Shown here piece after piece: positions 16,291 to 24,304 of a DNA stretch of 64,000 nt (the stretch's first letter is position 1; each line of letters starts with the position of its first letter). The stretch spans positions 124,001 to 188,000 of the forward strand of contig CAKOTX010000001.1 of assembly GCA_934120315.1 (NCBI GenBank). Reading direction: 5' to 3'. The notes beneath the pieces are model-generated. The model was not told where the DNA came from and searched no databases. It worked only from the letters and a program-made list of their open reading frames with translations. The position numbers and the translations under genes were made by a program. This DNA comes from an uncultured Clostridia bacterium (GTDB lineage Bacteria; Bacillota; Clostridia; TANB77; CAG-508).

Positions 16291-17790
16291 ATGGAATCTT
16301 TATGGATAAAAACAACGGAAAATAATGAGATTTTTGAACAATTAAATGATACAAAAAAAGTGGATGTATGTGTAATTGGGGGAGGATTATTTGGGCTTAC
16401 TACAGCATATTATTTGACTAAAAATAATATAAATACTATTGTTTTAGAAAAAGGGAGAATTGGAGAGAAGGTTAGTGGAAATACAACTGGTAAAATAACT
16501 AGTCAACATGATTTGTTTTATGCACATTTAGCTGATGATTATGGATATGATTATGCTCAAAAATATTTAGAGGCTAATGAACAGGCGATAGAGAATATTA
16601 AAAAAATTGTAAAGGATGAACAGATTGATTGTGATTTTTCTGAAGAAAAGTCATATGTGTATACAACAGCAGAAGATGAAGTACCTGAAATAGAAAAAGA
16701 GGTAGAAGTTGTTAATAAATTAGGAAAAAATGCTAAGTTGGTTTCAAATATAGATTTGCCAATAAAGATAAAGGCGGCTATTGAGTTTGATGGACAAGCT
16801 CAATTCCATCCAAGAAAATATATGCTTGGATTAGCTAATGTTATATCGAAGCAGAATAAGATTTATGAAAATACAACTGTAGTGGATGTGGAAAAAGATA
16901 AAGAGGGATATAAAATTTCTACAGATACAGGAAATGATGTTTATGCAAAACATGTTGTTATAGCAACTCATTTTCCAATTGTAAATGCACCTGGTTTTTA
17001 TTTTGTTAAAATGTATCAATCTACTTCATATTTAATTGCAATTGAGACTGAAAGTAAATTGCCAAAGGGAATGTATATCAATGTTAAAGAGCCAACATAT
17101 TCTTTTAGAACGGCATTATATGATGGAAAAGAAGTTTTATTAATAGGTGGTGTTGGAAATAAAACAGGTGAGCCTATAACTGATGAATTTCATTATAATG
17201 AGTTGGAAAAGAAAGCAAAGGAAATGTATCCGGATTGTAAGGTGTTATTTAGATGGGATACGAGAGATTGCATTAGTTTAGATAAAATTCCGTATATTGG
17301 GGAATTTTCAAACTTGATGAAAAATATATATGTAGGAACAGGGTTTAAAAAATGGGGAATGACTTCTTCAAATGTGGCTGCTACTATAGTAACTGATAAA
17401 ATATTAGGAAAAGAAAATGAGTTTTCTGAGATATTTTCTGCTACAAGGGTAAAGCCTATAAAAAATAGATGGGAAGTTCAAAATATGTTGAAACAAACAG
17501 TAAATTCAATTGCTTTTAATAAATTTAAAATAGAACCATATAGCATAGATCAAATAGAAAATGATAATGCTGCAATTTTAGAAATAAATGGTGAAAATGT
17601 TGGAGTTTATAAGGATATAACAGGAAAAATATATGCGGTAAAACCAAATTGCTCACATTTAGGATGTTTGCTCTCATGGAATAATGCCGATAAAACTTGG
17701 GACTGTCCATGTCATGGAAGTAGATTTGACTATATGGGAAGAAATATCTATGAACCAGCAATTAAAAATTTAGAAATAAAACACATTTAA
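16291..17790 (+). CDS. FAD-dependent oxidoreductase with C-terminal Rieske domain
   Basis: A 499-residue two-domain enzyme. Residues 1-375 are a DadA/glycine-oxidase-type flavoprotein (CVIGGGLFGLTTAYYLTKNN, FAD-binding, residues 27-46). From about residue 415 a Rieske [2Fe-2S] domain follows, with the two boxes CSHLGC and CPCHGSRFD giving two Cys and two His ligands. This fusion is widespread in Firmicutes; the substrate is unknown, and the Rieske centre presumably passes electrons from the flavin. There is no signal sequence, so it is cytosolic. GGGAGG ribosome binding site. Confidence 0.9.
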   Translation: MESLWIKTTENNEIFEQLNDTKKVDVCVIGGGLFGLTTAYYLTKNNINTIVLEKGRIGEKVSGNTTGKITSQHDLFYAHLADDYGYDYAQKYLEANEQAIENIKKIVKDEQIDCDFSEEKSYVYTTAEDEVPEIEKEVEVVNKLGKNAKLVSNIDLPIKIKAAIEFDGQAQFHPRKYMLGLANVISKQNKIYENTTVVDVEKDKEGYKISTDTGNDVYAKHVVIATHFPIVNAPGFYFVKMYQSTSYLIAIETESKLPKGMYINVKEPTYSFRTALYDGKEVLLIGGVGNKTGEPITDEFHYNELEKKAKEMYPDCKVLFRWDTRDCISLDKIPYIGEFSNLMKNIYVGTGFKKWGMTSSNVAATIVTDKILGKENEFSEIFSATRVKPIKNRWEVQNMLKQTVNSIAFNKFKIEPYSIDQIENDNAAILEINGENVGVYKDITGKIYAVKPNCSHLGCLLSWNNADKTWDCPCHGSRFDYMGRNIYEPAIKNLEIKHI

Positions 17791-17846
17791 TATATTCAAA
17801 TTGCTAAAAAGGTGCTATAATAAAAATATTAATTGGAGGAAAATAG

Positions 17847-18419
17847 ATGAATATTTTTGAAACAATATACACTAACTTAATAAAATTCATAAATAGACCA
17901 TTATCCAAAGTAATAATTCCTGAAAAAGAGTATAAAGATGTAAAAGATTTAAATCTGAATGAAATAGAAGAATGGAAGAGCAAATATGGCATAGGAGGGA
18001 TTATCTTAGATATTGATGGAACAATAAGACAAGATTTTAAAGATGTTGATTATAGAAATATAAAATGGATACTAAGATTAAAAAAAGAATTTAAAATATG
18101 TATTGTTTCAAATGGAAGTGATAAAAAAATAAAGAAGATGGCTGACAGAATGGAAATTAAATATTTTTCAAATTCTTTTAAACCAAGGAGAAAGGCATTT
18201 ACTAAAGCTGCAAATGAAATGGGATTAGACCCAGAAAATATTCTTGTAATAGGTGATGAATATTTATCAGATGTTTTGGGAGGTCAAAGAAGTTGCATGT
18301 GGACTGCAGTAATAGGCGAAAAAAACTTTAGAAATCAATTGAAAGTAGCAATTAATCAAGAGGAAAAAAAGGTAGAAAATCAAAATGTAGAAAAAGATAA
18401 TGTTGAAATTAGATATTAA
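17847..18419 (+). CDS. yqeG: YqeG-family HAD phosphatase
   Basis: A 190-residue HAD-superfamily protein: motif I IILDIDGTIRQ (about residues 52-62), motif II IVSNGS, and motif III/IV region VIGDEYLSDVLGGQRS. The position of motif I after a 50-residue N-terminal extension and the overall length fit YqeG, an essential phosphatase of unknown physiological substrate in Bacillus, where it lies in a cluster with aroE and yqeH. Here those neighbours are absent. The promoter has TATAAT just upstream, and the start follows TTGGAGG. Confidence 0.88.
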   Translation: MNIFETIYTNLIKFINRPLSKVIIPEKEYKDVKDLNLNEIEEWKSKYGIGGIILDIDGTIRQDFKDVDYRNIKWILRLKKEFKICIVSNGSDKKIKKMADRMEIKYFSNSFKPRRKAFTKAANEMGLDPENILVIGDEYLSDVLGGQRSCMWTAVIGEKNFRNQLKVAINQEEKKVENQNVEKDNVEIRY

Positions 18420-18442
18420 ATATTGGAAATTGTAAAAAAATA

Positions 18443-18471
18443 TTTACAAAAAAAAACCAATTTGCTATAAT
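18443..18471 (+). promoter_or_regulatory. Promoter of the 18.5-kb unknown gene
   Basis: TTTACA (18443-18448), 17-base spacer, TATAAT (18466-18471). Confidence 0.75.
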
Positions 18472-18503
18472 AAAATTGTATAAATAAACGAAGGAGAATA
18501 AAT

Positions 18504-19139
18504 ATGGAATACGAAAAATCAGAAGGAGATATAAAATACAGAAGTGCATGTGAAAATGTAAAAAAAATAGTAAATGCAATTAAATTCTTGAAAATAAAAT
18601 ATTATCTAGATTTTTCAAAGATTTCTAAAGAAGATGAAGAAAGATTTCAACAGTTAGAAGCAGATTTAGATAGAGTTTCAGAAGAAAATAATTTAGCTGG
18701 ACTAAAATCAGAATTGATGAGCGAAGTCAATGCAAAATATGGTCAAAGGAATAATGATGGAGAGCCACAGCCTAAATTTGTTGATGATAAATTAATGGCA
18801 TGCTATGGAGTTATAGATGTTCAAAAAGATGTATTGTCAAAAGGAAAAATAAAAAAAGCAATAAAATGTCAAGAAATATTAAAACAATATATCGAAGAAT
18901 TAGATTCAGAAGAATACAGAAAACTTATAGTTAATTATAAAAGAAGCAAATTAGGGGAATTAAGTAAAACAAATGAAGTTGTACATGAAAATAATGAACA
19001 ATGGATGAAAAAACTGAAATTATGTAGTAGAGAAGAACTAGCAACTCAGAGAAAAGATGCGATGGGAGTCATAAATTTGATCAGAATAGGAAAACAAAAT
19101 ACACAAGAATTAGAAAGTAGAGAAGAACTAGAAGTATAA
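18504..19139 (+). CDS. Unknown soluble alpha-helical protein
   Basis: I do not recognise this 211-residue protein. It is highly charged and predicted to be nearly all helix (for example SKISKEDEERFQQLEADLDR and GKIKKAIKCQEILKQYIEEL), with no signal peptide or membrane segment. It has its own promoter, an AAGGAG site, and is followed 20 bases later by another small unknown gene, so the two probably form an operon. Confidence 0.6.
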   Translation: MEYEKSEGDIKYRSACENVKKIVNAIKFLKIKYYLDFSKISKEDEERFQQLEADLDRVSEENNLAGLKSELMSEVNAKYGQRNNDGEPQPKFVDDKLMACYGVIDVQKDVLSKGKIKKAIKCQEILKQYIEELDSEEYRKLIVNYKRSKLGELSKTNEVVHENNEQWMKKLKLCSREELATQRKDAMGVINLIRIGKQNTQELESREELEV

Positions 19140-19159
19140 TAACATAGGAGGAAATAAAA

Positions 19160-19600
19160 TTGGATAGAGCATATGAAGAAGCTTTTGCTGAAATAGATGA
19201 GATATTTAAAATTATGCCGATAGATTTATTAAGTAAAATTCCGGCACAATTTAGGCAAATGATTTCAGAAAATAAAGCAAGAGATTATGATGTTAGAATA
19301 CAAGAACCTTTAGATGAAAGAAATCTAAAAGGAGAAACTGTTGCAATATTAGGACTTATTTATAGAGATTTTTTATCAAGTCCAGAAGAAAGAGACGAGC
19401 TTCAGAAAAGAGATTCTGAAGAATTAGATAGAATTGAAAAAGAAAAAAATGAACAATATGATATTGAAAATGTATTTTCAAAGAGAAAAAATAAACAAAA
19501 TGAAGACAGTGAAAGCTCAACAGAGTTAGTTGTTTATAAGGAAAAAGGATTTTTTAGAAAGATATTTAATTTCTTTAAAAACTTTTTTATAAAAAATTAA
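19160..19600 (+). CDS. Unknown protein with amphipathic C-terminal tail
   Basis: This 146-residue protein has no recognised family. It starts with TTG after AGGAGG. The middle is very charged (about residues 80-120), and the last 20 residues, GFFRKIFNFFKNFFIKN, are alternately aromatic and basic, the pattern of a peripheral membrane-binding amphipathic helix. It is probably cotranscribed with the preceding helical protein; whether the two act together is unknown. Confidence 0.6.
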   Translation: MDRAYEEAFAEIDEIFKIMPIDLLSKIPAQFRQMISENKARDYDVRIQEPLDERNLKGETVAILGLIYRDFLSSPEERDELQKRDSEELDRIEKEKNEQYDIENVFSKRKNKQNEDSESSTELVVYKEKGFFRKIFNFFKNFFIKN

Positions 19601-19619
19601 TAAAAAATGTCGAAATTTA

Positions 19620-19648
19620 TTGACTTATATAAATCTTTTTGCTAAAAT
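19620..19648 (+). promoter_or_regulatory. Promoter of a candidate small RNA
   Basis: TTGACT (19620-19625), 17-base spacer and TAAAAT (19643-19648). It precedes a noncoding stretch that ends in a terminator, well before the separate tmk promoter. Confidence 0.7.
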
Positions 19649-19654
19649 AACAGC

Positions 19655-19742
19655 ATAAATCATATATTTATATGTTTTATAAATCCGTTTATTGAACTAG
19701 ATAGATTGCTTTTAAGACCAGTTATCTAGTTCTCTTTTTTTG
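19655..19742 (+). ncRNA. Candidate ~90-nt small RNA
   Basis: The predicted transcript starts about 7 bases after the -10 box and ends at a terminator hairpin (GAACTAGATA 19694-19703 with TATCTAGTTC 19723-19732, then TCTTTTTTT). No open reading frame with a ribosome binding site lies inside. The 40-base 5' part is A+U-rich and the 19-base hairpin loop could be an interaction site. Because tmk has its own promoter after the terminator, this is either an independent small RNA or an attenuator remnant. Confidence 0.5.
19694..19740 (+). terminator. Terminator of the candidate small RNA
   Basis: A perfect 10-base stem, GAACTAGATA/TATCTAGTTC, with a 19-base loop and a seven-T run. Confidence 0.85.
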
Positions 19743-19753
19743 TCTTAAAATTG

Positions 19754-19782
19754 TTTACAATTAAATAAATTAAATATATAAT
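19754..19782 (+). promoter_or_regulatory. Promoter of tmk
   Basis: TTTACA (19754-19759), 17-base spacer, TATAAT (19777-19782). Confidence 0.75.
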
Positions 19783-19804
19783 TTGAAGCAAGGGGGAAAA
19801 GAAA

Positions 19805-20476
19805 ATGGGAAAATTATTTGTAATAGATGGAACAGATGGAAGTGGAAAACAAACACAATTTGCTAAATTAGAAGAAAGATTAACAAAAGATGGAGTGGAT
19901 TATAAAACAGTTAGTTTTCCAAATTATGATTCACCAAGTTCTTCATTAGTAAAAATGTATTTATCAGGTGAATTCGGAAAAAATGCAAAAGATGTTAGTC
20001 CATATATAGCTTCTAGTTTCTATGCAGCAGATAGATATGCAACATTTAAAACAGGATATAAAGAATATTATGACAATGGAGGAATTATATTAGCAGACAG
20101 ATATACAACAGCCAATATGGTTCATCAAGCAGGCAAAATTGCAGATAAAACAGAAAGAAAAAAGTTTTTAGATTGGTTATGTGATTTTGAATTTAATATG
20201 TATGGATTACCAGTTCCAACAGAAGTATTTTTCTTAAATATGCCAGTTGAAAAATCTTTAGAATTGATAAAAAACAGAGAAAATAAATTTACACATCAAG
20301 CTCAAAAAGATATACATGAGAGTGATCCAAATCACTTAATTGATGCATATCATGCTGCATGCGATGTTGCTAAAGAGTATAATTGGTATGAAATAAAATG
20401 TATGAATGGAGATAAAATAAGAACTATAGAAGATATTCATGAAGAGATATATAATGAAGTAAAAAAACATATATAA
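19805..20476 (+). CDS. tmk: Thymidylate (dTMP) kinase
   Basis: Phosphorylates dTMP to dTDP for DNA synthesis. The 223 residues show the P-loop DGTDGSGKQTQ at the N-terminus, the substrate-binding DRY in ILADRYTTANMVHQ, and FFLNMPVEKSLELIKNR leading into the lid. The sequence between residues 45 and 95 and the lid differ from E. coli Tmk and match a clostridial branch. The gene has its own promoter and a purine-rich ribosome binding site, AAGGGGG. Confidence 0.9.
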   Translation: MGKLFVIDGTDGSGKQTQFAKLEERLTKDGVDYKTVSFPNYDSPSSSLVKMYLSGEFGKNAKDVSPYIASSFYAADRYATFKTGYKEYYDNGGIILADRYTTANMVHQAGKIADKTERKKFLDWLCDFEFNMYGLPVPTEVFFLNMPVEKSLELIKNRENKFTHQAQKDIHESDPNHLIDAYHAACDVAKEYNWYEIKCMNGDKIRTIEDIHEEIYNEVKKHI

Positions 20477-20600
20477 TAGCAAAAATGAAATAACAAGAAA
20501 AAACGAGCAAAAAAGAGTAAAATAATGCAAAAACATTCAAAACGCGGAAATAAATTGACCTAATTTGACTGCCAAAAGCTAGAAAAAGCAAAAACAGAAT

Positions 20601-20628
20601 TTGAAAAATTTCCTAAATTTGGTATAAT
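20601..20628 (+). promoter_or_regulatory. Promoter of the large noncoding RNA
   Basis: TTGAAA (20601-20606), 16-base spacer and TATAAT (20623-20628), placing transcription start near 20633-20636, exactly where the first paired element begins. Confidence 0.78.
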
Positions 20629-20632
20629 AAAT

Positions 20633-21195
20633 ATCGATGGTGCATTATTCTAGTCGTACTATTTATTGTGAGGGTGGGGCTAAAAATCCACTAAAGGGCA
20701 TACCGATGAAACTTCTTGTTTGTGCGCGAACTGCCAGGTTTGTGTGTGAGTAGGAAGGAAGAGGTGTGGGTATTATATAATGGCATATATAAAATCCCAT
20801 ATTTCGTTGAGGCTTAAATTGCATTTTAAGTATAACCTATGTTGAGTGCCAAGACACAAAATACATAGTGTAGCCTGTCTTGAGTGAATGTATTGGGATT
20901 GTGATACTATGAAATTACATTTGCAAAAAGGACTAACAATAAATTAAGTATGTTAAGGAAAACTTCTAGAATGTTTGCTTTAAAAAGCATAGAAATCTGA
21001 GGATTAAGGTACGGACTTAAGTGGCGATCTAGTGTCTTCTGAAATATGTAGATGTTCTTTTAAATGGAAACAGCTATGTAGTAATACATAGTAAAGAATA
21101 GAGAAATTCAACTAGACCTAAACCGTAAAATTTACTTAGGTTTTACCATCTTGATTTGAATAAAATATAGAGCGACCTTAGGTCGCCTTTTATTT
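20633..21195 (+). ncRNA. ole: Large structured RNA, probable OLE RNA
   Basis: About 560 bases between tmk and a small membrane-protein gene lack any credible open reading frame, and the base composition is richer in G than the neighbours. It has its own promoter and a terminator. Long-range pairing is visible: AUC+GAUGG (20633-20640) with CCAUC+GAU (21146-21155, two-base bulge) closes the ends, and UCUAGU (20649-20654) pairs with ACUAGA (21111-21116). G-rich stretches near the 5' end (GGGTGGGGC, GAGTAGGAAGGAAGAGG) look like a conserved core. Length, structure and the downstream four-helix membrane protein fit OLE RNA with OapA. A ROOL- or GOLLD-type RNA is the alternative. Confidence 0.75.
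21172..21195 (+). terminator. Terminator-like hairpin at the RNA 3' end
   Basis: GCGACC (21172-21177) pairs with GGTCGC (21181-21186) around TTA, then CTTTTATTT. The next gene starts 20 bases later, so partial read-through could express it. Confidence 0.8.
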
Positions 21196-21215
21196 ACAAA
21201 AAGGAGAAAGATAAA

Positions 21216-21737
21216 ATGGCAAAAAAGAAAGAAAAAGAACACTCGAAATGGGAATGGTTTATTGAAGTATGTATAATAACATTTGTTTTATCTATTTGTT
21301 TTTCATACATATCAACAAATGGAGTGTCACACTTAAATTTAGTTGCATCAATATTTATATTAATTGCTGTAATTGCTATAGGAATTATATTTGATATTAT
21401 AGGTGTAGCAGTAACGGTGGCAAATGAACATGAATTTCATGCTAAAGCAACCAAAAAAGTAGATGGTGCTAAAACATCATTAAAGTTAATAAAAAATGCT
21501 TCTAAAGTAGCTAATATTTGTGCTGATGTAATAGGAGATATCTGTGGGGTATTAAGTGGTGCAATAAGTGCAATGATAGCTGCTAAAATTGCTGAAAAGA
21601 CAGGAACTAATCTACAATTTGTTATAAGTGCATTAGTTGCCTCATTAACAGTTGGAGGTAAAGCTTTAGGTAAAGAAGTTGCAAATAAAAATTCTACAAA
21701 TATTGTACACTTTGTAGGAAAAATATTAAAAAAATAG
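21216..21737 (+). CDS. oapA: Four-helix membrane protein, probable OapA
   Basis: A 173-residue integral membrane protein with four predicted helices (about residues 15-33, 44-68, 105-125 and 132-152). Between helices 2 and 3 lies a conserved-looking stretch: FDIIGVAVTVANEHEFHAKA, then KKVDGAKTSLKLIKNA and ANICADVIGDICGVLSGA. This, the size near 20 kDa, and the position just after the large RNA fit OLE-associated protein A, which anchors OLE RNA to the membrane in Bacillus halodurans and relatives and is linked to magnesium and alcohol stress. The identity is inferred from context and pattern. AAAGGAG ribosome binding site. Confidence 0.72.
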   Translation: MAKKKEKEHSKWEWFIEVCIITFVLSICFSYISTNGVSHLNLVASIFILIAVIAIGIIFDIIGVAVTVANEHEFHAKATKKVDGAKTSLKLIKNASKVANICADVIGDICGVLSGAISAMIAAKIAEKTGTNLQFVISALVASLTVGGKALGKEVANKNSTNIVHFVGKILKK

Positions 21738-21773
21738 AGTTAAACGATTTAATTCGTTTAACTCTATTTTTTT
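21734..21773. terminator. Bidirectional terminator
   Basis: ATAGAGTTAAACGA (21734-21747) pairs perfectly with TCGTTTAACTCTAT (21754-21767), followed by TTTTTT on the plus strand and preceded by an A-run. It serves the OapA-like gene and the convergent minus-strand gene. Confidence 0.92.
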
Positions 21774-22743
21774 AACGTTCAGAATTATCTGATATTTCAT
21801 TAGATTGAGTAATATTTGAATTTGATTTTTCTTGTTGTTCTACAAGAGCTTTTATGAATTCTTGTTTACAAGACTTAGTATATTCAAAAGCAGATGAACT
21901 AGATGAATTTGTATATTCAAAAAGTGCTCTGTAATAAGTTAAACCAGTGTTTATTGCATAACCAAGTTCTGTATTATTTGTAAAAGAATTTGTTCCTTTT
22001 TCATTAACTTCAGCATTTTCAGAATATGCATTAACATATTCATTATCCCAATAAGTTACTTGTTCTGATAAAAGATTTTCTTTATCTTTACTAACAGAAA
22101 TATTCAAAAGACTTCCTCCGTAAATTTCTTTATTATCTTTTGAACTTAGAGAATATCTAACTATTTTATCTCCATTTTCTGCAGTATCCTCATATAAAGA
22201 AAAATCTGAAATTTGCTTAAGAAAAGAGATGTTTTCAGCAGATACTTGTTCTTCATGTGATTTATTGTATTCTGTTGCATATACACTTTTTACATAATTC
22301 AAAACTTTATCAGGAGTTGTTAAAGAATTGATAATTTCGCTAGTTTCTTCAATTTTAGCTTCATGAAGTTCATTTTCATCTATTTTTAGACTATCTCTAA
22401 AATCTTTTGTTTTATTTGAATCTTGAGATGTTGCTTCACTTCTAGATATACCTGCTGGCAATAAAGGCTGATTTTTTTGAAATTGCATACCTGCTAAAAA
22501 AGAAGAAATAGATAATACTCCTGCAGCAAGACCAACTTTTATTCTATTAAATTTTTTCTTGTTTTCTAGCATAAGCTTTTTTTGTTCTTTAATATATAAA
22601 TCTTTTCTTTCTTCTGGGGATAATTCTCTATTATGTTTCTTTTCCCAATATTTTATAGCTTTTAAAGTATTTTGTTTGGCCTTATTTTTCATATATCTTT
22701 TTAAAGGTCCAATATTCTTTTGTTTTCTTTTATTTTTATCCAT
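21772..22743 (-). CDS. Unknown membrane-anchored extracytoplasmic protein
   Basis: A 323-residue protein with a long, very basic cytosolic N-terminus (about 70 residues), one membrane helix (VGLAAGVLSISSFLAGMQF, about residues 71-89) and a soluble outer domain of about 230 residues. It has no Cys lipobox. The outer domain ends in a Ser/Asn/Glu-rich tail. I do not recognise the family. The ATG at 22743 follows AGGTG with proper spacing; an in-frame GTG at 22752 overlaps the binding site. Its terminator is shared with the OapA-like gene. Confidence 0.6.
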   Translation of the reverse strand: MDKNKRKQKNIGPLKRYMKNKAKQNTLKAIKYWEKKHNRELSPEERKDLYIKEQKKLMLENKKKFNRIKVGLAAGVLSISSFLAGMQFQKNQPLLPAGISRSEATSQDSNKTKDFRDSLKIDENELHEAKIEETSEIINSLTTPDKVLNYVKSVYATEYNKSHEEQVSAENISFLKQISDFSLYEDTAENGDKIVRYSLSSKDNKEIYGGSLLNISVSKDKENLLSEQVTYWDNEYVNAYSENAEVNEKGTNSFTNNTELGYAINTGLTYYRALFEYTNSSSSSAFEYTKSCKQEFIKALVEQQEKSNSNITQSNEISDNSER

Positions 22744-22801
22744 ATTATTCACCTAAAAATATTATATCAAATAATTATTTTTTGTCAATATAATATTAAA
22801 T

Positions 22802-22830
22802 TTGCACAATTTATGTAAATGTGATAAAAT
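22802..22830 (+). promoter_or_regulatory. Promoter of the 22.9-kb small membrane gene
   Basis: TTGCAC (22802-22807), 17-base spacer, TAAAAT (22825-22830). Confidence 0.7.
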
Positions 22831-22864
22831 GTAAATATGAAATAACTTGTAGGAGGTTACTAAT

Positions 22865-23167
22865 ATGAAAAAAACTTTGGCTAGTCTGGTACGGACACTT
22901 CTAGCAATAGCAATTATTGCTATATCTTTTAAGCTCTTCAGCTCGGCTTGGAGCTGGGAGGTATGGGCTCCAAATAATGACTTGGGTTTCGCAATGGTAT
23001 GTTTCCTATATTGGGGAGCAGCACTAGGAAGTTTGGCTGGAGTATTTGGCATATCGCCTGTATTCTGGAGTATACTTTTAGGTGGGCTCGAGATAAAATT
23101 GGGGATTGCTACGCAGAAGCAAGCTCAAGCAGACATAAAAAAGTGGGAGGACAAATTCATATGGTAA
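22865..23167 (+). CDS. Small membrane protein of foreign codon usage
   Basis: A 100-residue unknown with an N-terminal helix (LLAIAIIAISFKLFSSAW) and one or two further hydrophobic segments (FAMVCFLYWGAALGSLAGVF and ISPVFWSILLGGLEI), then a basic tail. It uses codons that are rare elsewhere here (CTG, CGG, CTC, TCG, AGC) and is visibly richer in G+C than its neighbours, which suggests recent acquisition. It has its own promoter, an AGGAGG site and a terminator, so it looks like a functional single-gene unit. A second frame at 22999-23268 is a shadow. Confidence 0.65.
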   Translation: MKKTLASLVRTLLAIAIIAISFKLFSSAWSWEVWAPNNDLGFAMVCFLYWGAALGSLAGVFGISPVFWSILLGGLEIKLGIATQKQAQADIKKWEDKFIW

Positions 23168-23174
23168 ATGAAAG

Positions 23175-23193
23175 GAGGGTGCAATGCACCCTC
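23175..23193 (+). terminator. Terminator of the small membrane gene
   Basis: GAGGGTG/CACCCTC hairpin with a five-base loop, 7 bases after the stop, followed by TTCTATTTTTG. It abuts the convergent ruvA stop codon. Confidence 0.8.
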
Positions 23194-23195
23194 TT

Positions 23196-23807
23196 CTATT
23201 TTTGTGTTAGTAAAATTAATCCTTTTTTGATTAATTCTTCAACGGATAATTCATCAACAATAAGATGAGTAAAAGCTTTTTCAATATCTTTTCTTGAATA
23301 ACCAAGAACCATAAGTCCAGAAATTGCTTCTTGAACATTTTCATTAGTTTTAGAAGATTTTAATTTAGCATTTTCTAATTTTTCTTCATCTAATTCAGAT
23401 TGTTCAGCTTTTAGTTTATCTTTTAATTCTAATATAATTCTTTGAGCAGATTTGGTTCCAATTCCAGGAACTTGTGTCAATAATTTAACATTGTTTGAGA
23501 TAACTGCAATTGCAAATTCTGATGGTTCGATACAAGAAAGCATAACAAGAGCGCTTTTAGCTCCAACTCCGCTAACTCCAATAAGTAATTCAAACATTCT
23601 TAATTGTTCTTGAGTCTTAAAACCATATATACTAATATCGTCTTCTCTTACTTTTACATATGTAAATACTTTAACGATATCGTTTATTTCTCCTATACTT
23701 TCAATATTATTTTGAGACATAAAAATTTTATAGCCTAATCCATTAATATCTACAACGATATAATTACTTGATTTCATTTCTAATGATCCTTTTATATATG
23801 CAAACAT
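23196..23807 (-). CDS. ruvA: Holliday junction branch-migration protein RuvA
   Basis: Binds four-way DNA junctions and loads the RuvB motor. The 203 residues show an N-terminal OB domain (MFAYIKGSLEMKSSNYIVVD), the double HhH region with LIGVSGVGAKSALVML and VPGIGTKSAQRIILELK, a linker, and the C-terminal three-helix domain (EAISGLMVLGYSRKDIEKAF). ruvB and ruvC are not adjacent, although they usually follow ruvA; they must lie elsewhere. It is flanked on both sides by small genes with foreign codon use. Confidence 0.95.
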   Translation of the reverse strand: MFAYIKGSLEMKSSNYIVVDINGLGYKIFMSQNNIESIGEINDIVKVFTYVKVREDDISIYGFKTQEQLRMFELLIGVSGVGAKSALVMLSCIEPSEFAIAVISNNVKLLTQVPGIGTKSAQRIILELKDKLKAEQSELDEEKLENAKLKSSKTNENVQEAISGLMVLGYSRKDIEKAFTHLIVDELSVEELIKKGLILLTQK

Positions 23808-23865
23808 TTTATTTAATTCCTTTCATATAAATTTTATTTGAATTATATATCAAAAAAAAAATAAA

Positions 23866-23902
23866 CGCAAGAGGCTTACCACAAAGTGATAAGCCTTTTG
23901 CG
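23866..23902 (-). terminator. Terminator of the 123-residue orphan gene
   Basis: On the minus strand, GCAA-AGGCTTA-CAC pairs with GTG-TAAGCCT-TTGC through single-base mismatches, followed by an A/T tract with ten T. It begins about 5 bases after the stop codon. Confidence 0.85.
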
Positions 23903-23906
23903 TGGG

Positions 23907-24278
23907 TTAAAAATCAATTTTCATACCCGATTTGTCTCCAGAGAAGGAAATCTTTCCGTGACGAGCCCATTTTTCGGTAAAAATAGCTTCTTCATCAACG
24001 GGAAATCCTGCAGCGGTGAGAACTTCAAGTAAGTTATGAGGCCCCTCACCACCATAGCCTGCCGTAAGTGGATAGATGCGAAGCTCTAAAGGAATTGACT
24101 TAAGATAACCTTTAATAATTAAAGGAAAATTTTCGTTTGTCAATTCACCAGAACAAAGCAAATGATTGAGATCATATTGAAATCTAAATTCATTGGCAAC
24201 GAAGCCAGATTTCAAAAAAGAAATTGCGTAATCCCGAGCACTGTAACTTGCGGCGGAAATGATAGTAATGCAATCCAT
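23907..24278 (-). CDS. Orphan 123-residue protein of foreign codon usage
   Basis: I do not recognise this soluble protein. It includes LTAAGF and the segment YGGEGPHNLLEVL in the middle, and ends SFSGDKSGMKIDF. Its DNA uses GCC, GCG, GTG, CTC and CGG codons unlike its surroundings, pointing to horizontal transfer. It has a very strong ribosome binding site (GAGGAGGTAAAT), a promoter (TTGCAT, 17 bases, TATAAT on the minus strand) and a palindrome between promoter and gene, so it appears to be a complete, regulated single-gene unit. Confidence 0.62.
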   Translation of the reverse strand: MDCITIISAASYSARDYAISFLKSGFVANEFRFQYDLNHLLCSGELTNENFPLIIKGYLKSIPLELRIYPLTAGYGGEGPHNLLEVLTAAGFPVDEEAIFTEKWARHGKISFSGDKSGMKIDF

Positions 24279-24304
24279 ATTTACCTCCTCGGATTGCGAA
24301 ACAC

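Noticed and set aside
20633..21195. RNase P RNA, tmRNA or 6S RNA for the large noncoding RNA
   Set aside because: Length, lack of RNase P core motifs, absence of a tag-peptide or tRNA-like end, and the two-helix closing layout do not fit those classes; OLE-type fits better.
22999..23268. 89-residue plus-strand ORF overlapping the small membrane gene
   Set aside because: Shadow frame: no ribosome binding site, overlaps the terminator and the convergent ruvA gene.
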